Shown in pieces: positions 55,186 to 63,089 of a DNA stretch of 64,000 nt. How positions within the stretch are numbered: the first letter of the stretch is position 1; the number at the start of each line of letters is the position of its first letter. This stretch comes from Rhodopseudomonas palustris (GTDB lineage: Bacteria; Pseudomonadota; Alphaproteobacteria; Rhizobiales; Xanthobacteraceae): assembly GCF_003226555.1 (NCBI RefSeq), contig NZ_QKQS01000006.1, positions 165,221 through 229,220 of the forward strand, given 5' to 3'. Made by a program: the position numbers and the translations under genes. The notes under the pieces are model-generated. The model ran no database searches. It had not been told where the DNA came from and was given only the letters and a program-made list of their open reading frames with translations.

Positions 55186-56022
55186 ATGAAGGATTGGTAC
55201 GCGGTCTTCGCCCTCGCGCTGGTGATCATCATCGGCTCGGCCGCCGGCCTCGCCGGCACGCTGGCGTTCCTGCTGGCATTCTTCGCCGCCTGGTACTTGC
55301 TGTCGGCGCGCGAGGTCGGCTTCGCCAATGCGCGCGCCAGCCTCGCCTTCCGGATCGATCCGCCGATCTGGACGCGCAGCAACTGGCAATGGCTGGAGCG
55401 GCTGTTCGACGACAGCGACAAGCTGCTGAAAGCCGCAGCCACCGCGATGATCGTGATGGCCGCCACGCTGATGATCGGCGCCCCGATCACTCTGCTCGTG
55501 GCTTTGCTGATTGCCGCGTATGTCGCCTTCAACATTCACCGCAACGGCCCCACTCCGCCGCGACGAGTGGTACGGATTCACGATGCCGGCGCAGACGTCT
55601 CGGCCCACGCAAACCGCAATACTCCTATTCCGCCGCCCAACAACACGCAGAGCTCGGCAGTGCTGGCTCCGGTCGTGACGCCGGTTCAACCCGCAACTGA
55701 GCCGGCCCCGCTACTGCTTCGGACGTCGACCCGCATCGTCGCGCCGCGGCCGCGGGAGGTCACCAAGCCGCGGCCCTCGCAAAACCGCCGGCCCGTTGCA
55801 CGCGGCGCCCGTAAGGCAGCAAGCAAGCGTCAGCAGCGTAAAACGACCCACAACCGGGCTCGTCCGCTTCCGCCGCTGCCGAGCCGCAAGCCCGGCTACG
55901 CGATTGCGCTGAAGCCACGCCGTCCGCTTCGGCAGCCGCCGCAGATCCGGCAACGGCGGCGCGTACGCAAGCCGATGACGCTGGTCCGGGCCAGCGCAGC
56001 GGGTTCGTCACCGACCCGCTGA
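55186..56022 (+). CDS. Uncharacterised membrane protein with basic Pro/Arg-rich tail
   Basis: A 278-residue protein not matched to a named family. It has a strongly hydrophobic N-terminal region (about residues 5-40, probably two helices) and another membrane stretch near 85-115. From about residue 130 on it becomes rich in Pro, Arg and Lys, giving a long, basic, probably disordered tail. The ATG at 55186 follows ACGGAG by 10 bases; an ATG-free extension to 55138 is possible. It converges with the tartrate-dehydrogenase-type gene. No role is assigned. Confidence 0.68.
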   Translation: MKDWYAVFALALVIIIGSAAGLAGTLAFLLAFFAAWYLLSAREVGFANARASLAFRIDPPIWTRSNWQWLERLFDDSDKLLKAAATAMIVMAATLMIGAPITLLVALLIAAYVAFNIHRNGPTPPRRVVRIHDAGADVSAHANRNTPIPPPNNTQSSAVLAPVVTPVQPATEPAPLLLRTSTRIVAPRPREVTKPRPSQNRRPVARGARKAASKRQQRKTTHNRARPLPPLPSRKPGYAIALKPRRPLRQPPQIRQRRRVRKPMTLVRASAAGSSPTR

Positions 56023-56054
56023 CGCCGGCTTCTGCGTGCTCCACAGAGGACCGC

Positions 56055-57134
56055 CTACTCCACCATCTCGGCGACGCCCTTGCCGCAGGCCGCGGTGTCG
56101 GCCTGACCGCCGAGATCGCGGGTGCGCAAGGTCCGCTCGGCGAGCGTCCGCTCGATCGCCTTCACGATCGAATCCGACGCCTGCTTCTCGCCGAGATGCT
56201 CGAGCATCATCGCGCCCGACCAGATCATCCCGATCGGATTGGCGACGCCTTGCCCGGCAATATCCGGCGCCGAACCGTGCACCGGCTCGAACACGCTCGG
56301 GAAGTCCCCCTCCGGATTGATGTTGCCCGACGGCGCAATCCCGATCGTGCCGGTGCAGGCCGGGCCGAGATCCGACAGGATGTCGCCGAACAGATTGGAG
56401 CCGACCACGACGTCGAACCAATCCGGGTGCAGCACGAAATGCGCCGTCAGAATGTCGATGTGATACTTGTCCCACTTCACGTCCGGATAGCTCTTCGCCA
56501 TCGCTTCGACGCGCTCGTCCCAATACGGCATGGTGATCGAGATGCCGTTCGACTTGGTCGCAGATGTCAGGTGCCGCTTCGGTCGCGACTGCGCCAGCTC
56601 GAACGCGAATTTCAGAATCCGGTCGACGCCGGTCCGAGTCATCACCGTTTGCTGGGTGACGAATTCACGCTCGGTATCCGGGAACATCCGGCCGCCGACC
56701 GACGAGTATTCGCCCTCGGTGTTCTCTCGCACCACCCAGAAATCGATGTCGCCGGGCTTGCGGCCGGCGAGCGGCGACGGCACACCGGGCATCAGTCGGA
56801 CCGGACGCAGATTGACGTACTGATCGAACTCGCGGCGAAACTTGATCAGCGAGCCCCACAACGAAATGTGATCGGGAATCTTCGCCGGCCAGCCGACCGC
56901 ACCGAAGAAGATCGCGTCGTGGCCGCCGATCTTCTCCTTCCAGTCATCCGGCATCATCTGGCCGTGCTTCTCGTAATAGTCGTAGCTGGCGAAATCGAAC
57001 TGGTCGAACACCAGTTTGACCCGATGCTTCTTCGCGGCGGCTTCGAGCACGCGCAATCCTTCCGGCATCACTTCCTTGCCGATGCCGTCACCCGCAATCA
57101 CCGCGATACGATACTGGTCTTTGCTCTGATTCAA
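56055..57134 (-). CDS. Tartrate dehydrogenase/decarboxylase family protein
   Basis: A 359-residue member of the isocitrate/isopropylmalate dehydrogenase superfamily, best fitting the tartrate dehydrogenase branch. It starts YRIAVIAGDGIGKEVMPEG, has WVVRENTEGEYSSVGG with the substrate Arg, the metal site GSNLFGDILSDLG and the NAD-binding FEPVHGSAPDIAGQGVANP. Tartrate dehydrogenases oxidise or decarboxylate tartrate and malate. The start is TTG at 57134 with a GGGGAACC site; no ATG fits. It is divergent from the second LIV binding-protein gene. Confidence 0.9.
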   Translation of the reverse strand: MNQSKDQYRIAVIAGDGIGKEVMPEGLRVLEAAAKKHRVKLVFDQFDFASYDYYEKHGQMMPDDWKEKIGGHDAIFFGAVGWPAKIPDHISLWGSLIKFRREFDQYVNLRPVRLMPGVPSPLAGRKPGDIDFWVVRENTEGEYSSVGGRMFPDTEREFVTQQTVMTRTGVDRILKFAFELAQSRPKRHLTSATKSNGISITMPYWDERVEAMAKSYPDVKWDKYHIDILTAHFVLHPDWFDVVVGSNLFGDILSDLGPACTGTIGIAPSGNINPEGDFPSVFEPVHGSAPDIAGQGVANPIGMIWSGAMMLEHLGEKQASDSIVKAIERTLAERTLRTRDLGGQADTAACGKGVAEMVE

Positions 57135-57245
57135 CTCGGTTCCCCTTTGTGTCGCGCGTCGCGCGGCTTCATCTGGCCCAAAGTACGCTGGCGTTCAACG
57201 CTGCGCTGCACATAGCGAATCCGCGTGAATGCGAAAGTATTGTGC

Positions 57246-57273
57246 TTGCCTGCGACAAAACGCGCGCTACACT
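57246..57273 (+). promoter_or_regulatory. Candidate promoter for the second LIV operon
   Basis: TTGCCT at 57246-57251 and TACACT at 57268-57273 with a 16-base spacer, 64 bases ahead of the binding-protein start codon. Both hexamers are fair matches to sigma-70 sites. Confidence 0.38.
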
Positions 57274-57336
57274 TTTCACGGCTGATCAACAAGCCGCCGG
57301 CCAACGAGCCAACAAAGACAATAAAGAGGAAACGCC

Positions 57337-58587
57337 ATGTCTCCAGCCCCCTCGAATGTCCGTTCGTGGTCGATGCGCGCAGTCGTCGCCGCGACTGCGA
57401 TCGGATTCGGTGCATCGTCGGCACTCGCCGCCGATCCGATCAAGATCGGCGTGATCGCCGAAGCACAGGCTATCGCCGGCGCATCGATTCCGCAGGCGGC
57501 CCAGCTCGCCGCCGACGAGATCAACGCCAAAGGTGGGGTCGACGGCCGTAAGATCGAGATCATCAGCTACGACAATCACTCGTCCTCGGCCGATTCCGTG
57601 CGTGCATTTCAGCGCGCGGTGAATGAGGACAAGGTCAATGCGGTGATTGCCAGCTATATTTCCGAGGTCGTGCTGGCCTTGATGCCCTGGGCATCGCGAT
57701 TGAAGACGCCGTTCGTCACTCCCGGCGCGGCCTCGAACGAGATCACCAAGGCGATTCACAAGGACTACGAGAAGAACAAATACACGTTCCACGGCTACCT
57801 CACCTCCGGCGAACTCGCACAGTCGGTGTGCGACGCGGCCAAGGATCTGCTGGTCGACGCCCGCCACATGAAGAGCGCGGTGATCATGAGCGAGGACGCC
57901 GCCTGGACCAAGCCGCTCGACGTCGGCTACCAGGAGTGTCTGCCGAAGATCGGCCTGAAGGTTCTCGATCACATCCGGTTCTCTCCCGACACCACCGATT
58001 TCACCCCGATTTTCAACAAGATCGAAGGCTCGAAGCCGGACGTGATCATCACCGGCATCTCGCATGTCGGCGTGCAGCCGACGGTGCAGTGGAAGAACCA
58101 GCAGGTGCCGATTCCGATGTTCGGCATCTCCTCGCAGGCCACCAACGAGACCTTCGGCAAGGATACCAACAACGCCTCCGACGGCGTGCTGTATCAGGGC
58201 GTGTCGGGACCGGGTGTCGCGGTGACGCCGAAGTCGGTGCCGTTCGCCGAGAACTTCAAGAAGAAGTACGGCAACTATCCGTCCTACGCCGGCTACACGT
58301 CCTATGACGAGGTCTACTACATCGCCGATGCGGTGAAGCGTGCCGGCTCGACCGACAGCGACAAGCTGGTCGAAGCGCTGGAGAAGACAGACTACGAAGG
58401 CACGATCGGCCGCGTCCAGTTCTACGGCAAGGACGATCCGTTCACCCACGGCCTGAAATACGGCAAGGGCCTGCTCACCGGCCTGATGCTGCAGTGGCAG
58501 GATGGCAAGCAGGTCGCGGTGTGGCCGCCCGAAGTGGCCAAGGCCAAGATCAAGTTCCCGGCCTTCATCAAGGCCGCCGCGAACTGA
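57337..58587 (+). CDS. LIV-type ABC transporter substrate-binding protein, cluster 2
   Basis: A 416-residue periplasmic binding protein of the type I (Leu/Ile/Val-binding) fold. A signal peptide of about 31 residues ends SSALA, with the mature protein starting ADPIKIGVIAEAQAIAG. The two-lobed domain follows, with EDAAWTKPLDVG and ISHVGVQPTVQW in the hinge and second lobe. AAAGAGGAAAC precedes the ATG. The ligand is unknown. A terminator-like hairpin and a palindromic repeat separate it from the LivH gene. Confidence 0.94.
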   Translation: MSPAPSNVRSWSMRAVVAATAIGFGASSALAADPIKIGVIAEAQAIAGASIPQAAQLAADEINAKGGVDGRKIEIISYDNHSSSADSVRAFQRAVNEDKVNAVIASYISEVVLALMPWASRLKTPFVTPGAASNEITKAIHKDYEKNKYTFHGYLTSGELAQSVCDAAKDLLVDARHMKSAVIMSEDAAWTKPLDVGYQECLPKIGLKVLDHIRFSPDTTDFTPIFNKIEGSKPDVIITGISHVGVQPTVQWKNQQVPIPMFGISSQATNETFGKDTNNASDGVLYQGVSGPGVAVTPKSVPFAENFKKKYGNYPSYAGYTSYDEVYYIADAVKRAGSTDSDKLVEALEKTDYEGTIGRVQFYGKDDPFTHGLKYGKGLLTGLMLQWQDGKQVAVWPPEVAKAKIKFPAFIKAAAN

Positions 58588-58598
58588 GCGCTCCGCCG

Positions 58599-58632
58599 AA
58601 ATGCTCCCGCCGCCAACGACGGGAGCATTTTT
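58599..58632 (+). terminator. Terminator or attenuator between binding-protein and LivH genes
   Basis: AAATGCTCCCG and CGGGAGCATTT form a perfect 11-base stem with a 10-base loop, followed by TTTTT. It lies 12 bases past the binding-protein stop. As the permease genes continue downstream without an obvious new promoter, it probably terminates only part of the transcripts. Confidence 0.8.
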
Positions 58633-58657
58633 CGTCGGGCTGCAAGCTTCTCCACAT

Positions 58658-58755
58658 CGTCATTCCGGGGCGCGGGCAACGCCCGCGAACCCGGAATCTC
58701 AGAACAGCTCGGGATTCCGGTTCTGCGCGCCCGCGGCGCGCATCCCGGAATGACG
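58658..58755. repeat. Palindromic repeat, ATTCCGGG family, copy 8, within LIV operon 2
   Basis: Starts CGTCATTCCGGGGCGCGGGC and ends GCGCATCCCGGAATGACG, 29 bases before the LivH start codon. Confidence 0.9.
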
Positions 58756-58783
58756 TCCCGGATTTGGCAACTGAAAGTCCCGA

Positions 58784-59659
58784 ATGCTCGCCCTGCAAAT
58801 CCTGATCGACGGTTTCGCCATCAGCGCGTTGTATGCGCTCGGCGCGACCGGCTTCACGTTGATCTTCGGCGTCTCCGGCGTGCTGAACCTGTCGCACGGC
58901 GCCATCATGGTGGCTGCTGCGGTCGCAGCCTGGGCGGCGTCGAGCACCTTCGGCATCGGCAGCTACGCCGGCGCGCTGGTCGGCATCGCCACCGCGCTGG
59001 TGATCGCGCTGCTCACCTATTTCGCAGTGGTGCAGCCGATCCAGCGCTCACGGCGGATCGCCAATGAGGAGAAGGAGATCTTCGTCCTCACCGGCACGCT
59101 GCTGTGGGGCATCATGATCCAGGAGGCGATCGCTTACTTTTTCACCAACAACGCCAAGACGGTGTTGCCGATCGTCACCGGCGTCGTCGAGATCCTCGGC
59201 GTGCGCACCCCGCGCAACCAGATCTTCACCGCGCTGGTCTGCTGCTTGGTGATCGCCCTGCTCTGGCTGCTGGTCAACCGCACCAAGATCGGCAAGGCGG
59301 TGCTGGCGGCGTCGATGAACCCGCGCGGCGTCACCCTGCTCGGGCTCGAACTGACCAACATCTATGTGGTGGTGTGGATCATCTACGGCGTGCTCGCCGG
59401 CATCGCCGGCGTGCTGCTCGGCATGTTCCTCGGCGTGTCGTCCTACAGCGTCGGGCCGCTGACCGCGAGCGCGTTCTCGATCGTGGTGCTCGGCGGCCTC
59501 GGCAGCGTGTCCGGTTCGCTGATCGCCGCCTTCGTGGTCGGCTATCTCGAAACCATCACGGCCTACATGATTTCGCCGGCGTATCGAACCATTCCGGCGC
59601 TGCTGCTGCTGGTGACCGTGATGTATCTGCGGCCTCAGGGCCTGCTCGGGAGGCGCTGA
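58784..59659 (+). CDS. LIV-type ABC transporter permease (LivH), cluster 2
   Basis: A 291-residue membrane protein with about eight helices. LIDGFAISALYALGATGFTLIFGVSGVLNLSHGAI near residues 7-41 holds the LivH hallmark, and GKAVLAASMNPRGVTLLGL near 168-186 is the ATPase-coupling loop. The ribosome site (GAAAGTCCCGA) is weak, in keeping with lower expression than the binding protein. It ends one base before the LivM start. Confidence 0.93.
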   Translation: MLALQILIDGFAISALYALGATGFTLIFGVSGVLNLSHGAIMVAAAVAAWAASSTFGIGSYAGALVGIATALVIALLTYFAVVQPIQRSRRIANEEKEIFVLTGTLLWGIMIQEAIAYFFTNNAKTVLPIVTGVVEILGVRTPRNQIFTALVCCLVIALLWLLVNRTKIGKAVLAASMNPRGVTLLGLELTNIYVVVWIIYGVLAGIAGVLLGMFLGVSSYSVGPLTASAFSIVVLGGLGSVSGSLIAAFVVGYLETITAYMISPAYRTIPALLLLVTVMYLRPQGLLGRR

Positions 59660-59660
59660 G

Positions 59661-60584
59661 ATGGGTTTGTTCACATCACGACTGTTCTGGATCTCGCTTC
59701 TCGTCGTCGCGGTCGCAGCGACGCTGCCGCTCTACGTCTCCGGCTACATCCTCGGGCTGCTGACGGTGGCGTTCTATTTCGGGGTGTTCGCGATGTCCTG
59801 GGACCTGCTGTTCGGTTTCGCCGGCGAGGTCAATTTCGGCCCGACCTTCCTGATCGGCACCGGCGCCTACACCGCAGGCATCATCAACAACCTCTACGGC
59901 GTGTCGCCCTATATCTGCATCTTCATCGGCGCGATGGCCGCGGTGGTCGCAGGCTTCATCCTGGCGCTGCCGGCGCTGCGGGTGCGCGGGCCGTATTTCG
60001 GCCTGACCACGCTGGTGGCGGTGCTGATGCTGCAGAATTTCATCGTGGTGTTCGCCGAACTCACCGGCGGTGAGATCGGCCTGACCATCCCGGACGTGAT
60101 CACCATCAATGCCGGCGCCAACTACTGGATCGCGCTCGGCTTCATGACGGTGAGCGGCGCCATCCTGTACGGGCTGTCGCAATCGCCGATCGGCCTGGTG
60201 CTGCAGGCCTCGGGGCAGGATCCGGTGCAGGCCGGCGCGCTCGGCTTCAACATCGTCAAGCACAAGCTGTTCGCCTTCGTGGTCAGCGCGTTCTTCTCGG
60301 GCCTGTCGGGGGCGCTGCTGGTGTTCTACTTCGGCACCGCCTCGGTCGGCACGGTGGTCGACGTCGCGGTCGGCGTGAACGTGATCGTGGCGGCCGTGTT
60401 GGGCGGACGCCGAACCGTGATCGGCGCGGCGCTGGGCGCGGTGTTCCTGATCGTCGCTGGCGAGTTCCTGCGCCCGACCGGCGAACTCGCCACCTTCATC
60501 GTCTCGGCGATCGCATTGCTCGTCGTGCTGTTCTTCCCCGGCGGCTTCCTCGGTGCCGCCATGTCGCGCGAGGCTCGGACCTGA
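59661..60584 (+). CDS. LIV-type ABC transporter permease (LivM), cluster 2
   Basis: A 307-residue membrane protein with about eight to ten helices. WDLLFGFAGEVNFGPTFLIGTGAYTAG near residues 49-75 is the LivM hallmark, and a coupling loop (VLQASGQDPVQAGALGFN) lies near 175-192. GGGAGG precedes the ATG. Its stop overlaps the fused ATPase start by one base (TGATG). Confidence 0.93.
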   Translation: MGLFTSRLFWISLLVVAVAATLPLYVSGYILGLLTVAFYFGVFAMSWDLLFGFAGEVNFGPTFLIGTGAYTAGIINNLYGVSPYICIFIGAMAAVVAGFILALPALRVRGPYFGLTTLVAVLMLQNFIVVFAELTGGEIGLTIPDVITINAGANYWIALGFMTVSGAILYGLSQSPIGLVLQASGQDPVQAGALGFNIVKHKLFAFVVSAFFSGLSGALLVFYFGTASVGTVVDVAVGVNVIVAAVLGGRRTVIGAALGAVFLIVAGEFLRPTGELATFIVSAIALLVVLFFPGGFLGAAMSREART

Positions 60585-62068
60585 TGGACGCGGTCTCCGG
60601 CAACTTTGCTCCCACCCTCGAAGTCCGCGGTCTCACCAAACGGTTCGGCGGCCTCACCGCGGTGAAGAACCTGTCGTTCGATCTGCGCGCCGGTGAGATC
60701 TTCGGCCTGATCGGGCCGAACGGCTCCGGCAAGTCTACCGCGATGAAATCGATCATGGGGATCGAGCGCCCGACCGCCGGCGAGGTCGTATTCCAGGGCG
60801 AAGACGTCGCCGGGCTGCCGGCGCACAAGATCGCCCGCAAGGGCTTCGGCATGGTGTTCCAGCATTCGCGCCCCCTGAACCGGCAGACGGTGCTGGAAAA
60901 CATCATGGTGGCGCTGCTGCCCGACAGCCTGCTGGCGCTGTTTCACGATCGTGCCCTGGTCGAGCGTGCCGAGGCGATCGCCGAACGGGTCGGCCTCGGC
61001 GCGGTGATGCGGCGCAAGCCCCCCACTCTGCCATTCGCCGATCTGCGCCGCCTCGAGCTGGCGAAAGCCATCGCGCGTGATCCAAAAGTGGTGCTGGTCG
61101 ATGAGCCGTTCGCCGGCCTGACGCTGGCGGAGGTCGGCACCTTTTCCGAGCTGATCGCCGGCTTCCGCGACGAAGGCCGCGCGGTGCTGCTGGTCGATCA
61201 CAACGTCAAGAGCGTCGCTGCGCTGGTCGACCGCGTGCTGGCGATGTATCTCGGCGAAGAGATCTGCACCGGCGCGGCCAGCGAGGTGATGAAGAACGAA
61301 ACCGTCCGCCGGGTGTATCTCGGCGGCGCGATCGAAACCTCGGCACGTCCGGAAACCAGCTTCCACGACAAGCGGCCGCTGCTGCAGGTCGAGAACGTCA
61401 ACGTGTTCTACGGCAAGGCCCAGGCGCTGGAGAACGTCTCGATCCACGTCCACGAGAGTGAATTCGTCTCGGTGGTCGGCCTCAACGGCGCGGGCAAGAC
61501 CACGCTGTTCAACACCATCTCCGGCCTCCTGCCCTACACCGGCGCGATCAAGCGCGGCGGCGAGGCGCTGCGCGGCACGTCGGCGGCCAAGATCGCGCGC
61601 GACGGCATCGTGCAGTGCCCCGAGTCCCGCGAGTTGTTCGGCGAGATGACGGTGCGCGAGAATCTCGATCTCGGCGGCTATCATCTGGCCGACGACGTCC
61701 GCGACAAGCAGATCGAATGGCTGTTCGAACTGTTTCCGATCCTGCGCGAGCGCCACGGCCAGCTCGCGCAGACGCTGTCCGGCGGCGAGCAGCAGATGCT
61801 GGCGATCGGCCGCGCGCTGATGATGCAGCCGAAGATCCTGATCCTCGACGAGCCGACGCTGGGGCTTGCACCGGTGATCCTCGAGCAATTGTCGAAGGCG
61901 CTGGAGAAGCTGCGGCAGACCTCGTCGATCACGGTGCTGCTCGGCGAACAGAACGTCACCTTCGCGCTGCCGCACGCGGACCGTGTCTATGTGCTCGAGC
62001 ACGCTCGGATCGTGTGGGAAGGCGATCCCGCACGCTTTGCCGCCGAGGCCGGAGAAGGCTATCTGTAG
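60584..62068 (+). CDS. Fused LivG-LivF dual ATP-binding protein
   Basis: A 494-residue protein in which both ATPases of the LIV transporter are joined. The first domain has Walker A GPNGSGKST (about residues 44-52) and Walker B VVLVDEPFAGL (about 169-179), but a degenerate signature (LPFADLRRLELAKAI) in place of LSGGQ. The second domain begins near 266, with Walker A GLNGAGKTT (about 300-308), full signature LSGGEQQMLAIGRAL (about 397-411) and Walker B ILILDEPTLGL. The order G then F matches the two separate genes of cluster 1. The fusion fixes a 1:1 heterodimer. Confidence 0.93.
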   Translation: MDAVSGNFAPTLEVRGLTKRFGGLTAVKNLSFDLRAGEIFGLIGPNGSGKSTAMKSIMGIERPTAGEVVFQGEDVAGLPAHKIARKGFGMVFQHSRPLNRQTVLENIMVALLPDSLLALFHDRALVERAEAIAERVGLGAVMRRKPPTLPFADLRRLELAKAIARDPKVVLVDEPFAGLTLAEVGTFSELIAGFRDEGRAVLLVDHNVKSVAALVDRVLAMYLGEEICTGAASEVMKNETVRRVYLGGAIETSARPETSFHDKRPLLQVENVNVFYGKAQALENVSIHVHESEFVSVVGLNGAGKTTLFNTISGLLPYTGAIKRGGEALRGTSAAKIARDGIVQCPESRELFGEMTVRENLDLGGYHLADDVRDKQIEWLFELFPILRERHGQLAQTLSGGEQQMLAIGRALMMQPKILILDEPTLGLAPVILEQLSKALEKLRQTSSITVLLGEQNVTFALPHADRVYVLEHARIVWEGDPARFAAEAGEGYL

Positions 62069-62110
62069 CGGCGGCGTCCGGCCGACCCGGACTTCTCCGA
62101 AGGGCACTCG

Positions 62111-62890
62111 ATGGACCTGCATCTGCGCGGCAAGCGCGTCCTCATCACCGGCGCGTCGAAAGGCATCGGCGCCGCGGCGGCCGAAGCGTTCGCTGAAGAA
62201 GGCTGCCACCTGCGGCTCGCCGCCCGCAACAAGGATGCGCTGGAAGCCCTCGCCGCGCGGCTGCGCGATCAGCACGGCATCGACGTCGCGGTGCATGTCG
62301 CCGATCTGCGGAGCAAGACCGACCTCGCCGAGCTCGCCGCGCAGGCGAGCGACATCGACATCCTGATCAACAATGCCGGCGACATTCCGCGCGGCACGAT
62401 CGATGCGATCGACGAGGCCGCCTGGCGTCACGCCTGGGATCTGAAAGTGTACGGCTTCATCGATCTGACCCGGCTGGTCTACGCGCAGATGAAAGCGCGC
62501 GGCGGCGGCGTGATCATCAACGACATCGGCGCGGCGGGCGAACGGCTCGACGCCGGTTACATCTGCGGCTCCGCCGGCAACGCCGCGTTGATGGCGTTCA
62601 CCCGCGCGCTCGGCGGCCGGAGTCTGGCCGACAACATTCGCGTGGTCGGCATCAATCCCGGGCCGGTCGGCACCGATCGTTATCTCGGCCGCATGAAGGG
62701 CCGGGCCAAGGCCGAGCTCGGCGACGACAACCGCTACCTGGAGCTCCAGAAGCATCTCCCGCTCGGCCGCCCGGCGCAGCCGCGCGAGATCGCCGACATG
62801 ATGGCTTTTCTGGCGTCCGACCGCTCCGGCTACACCACCGGCGCGATCTTCACCGTCGACGGCGGTCTCAGCGCCGGCTGGCCGGCCTGA
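62111..62890 (+). CDS. SDR family protein with non-canonical active site
   Basis: A 259-residue short-chain dehydrogenase fold protein. TGASKGIG (residues 13-20) binds nucleotide, NNAGDI is the NNAG motif, and the C-terminal PGPVGTDRYLG and TVDGGLSAGW segments fit. At the catalytic YxxxK position it reads GYICGSAGNAAL, so the Lys four residues after the Tyr is replaced by Ser. The enzyme may be inactive in the classical sense or use another residue. It follows the fused ATPase gene by 42 bases and is probably part of LIV operon 2, perhaps acting on the imported compound. Confidence 0.84.
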   Translation: MDLHLRGKRVLITGASKGIGAAAAEAFAEEGCHLRLAARNKDALEALAARLRDQHGIDVAVHVADLRSKTDLAELAAQASDIDILINNAGDIPRGTIDAIDEAAWRHAWDLKVYGFIDLTRLVYAQMKARGGGVIINDIGAAGERLDAGYICGSAGNAALMAFTRALGGRSLADNIRVVGINPGPVGTDRYLGRMKGRAKAELGDDNRYLELQKHLPLGRPAQPREIADMMAFLASDRSGYTTGAIFTVDGGLSAGWPA

Positions 62891-63089
62891 CGCGCGTGGC
62901 GGATCGTCCAGCGGATCGTGCGGCCCGCAACCCTGCCATGACGATGTGACGGTGCTGCGGGTTTTGCTCCTGCCACGATAACGGAGCAGCAACCTCCGCA
63001 GGCGGCACAACGTCGCTGTTTGATTCAGCGCAAGCGCGGCCTCGCGCGCACAGGCGTATCAAACGATACCATCAATCGGAGTGCCCGCC

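Noticed and set aside
60326-63010. 894-codon minus-strand frame
   Set aside because: Shadow of the fused ATPase and SDR genes, with typical antisense composition.
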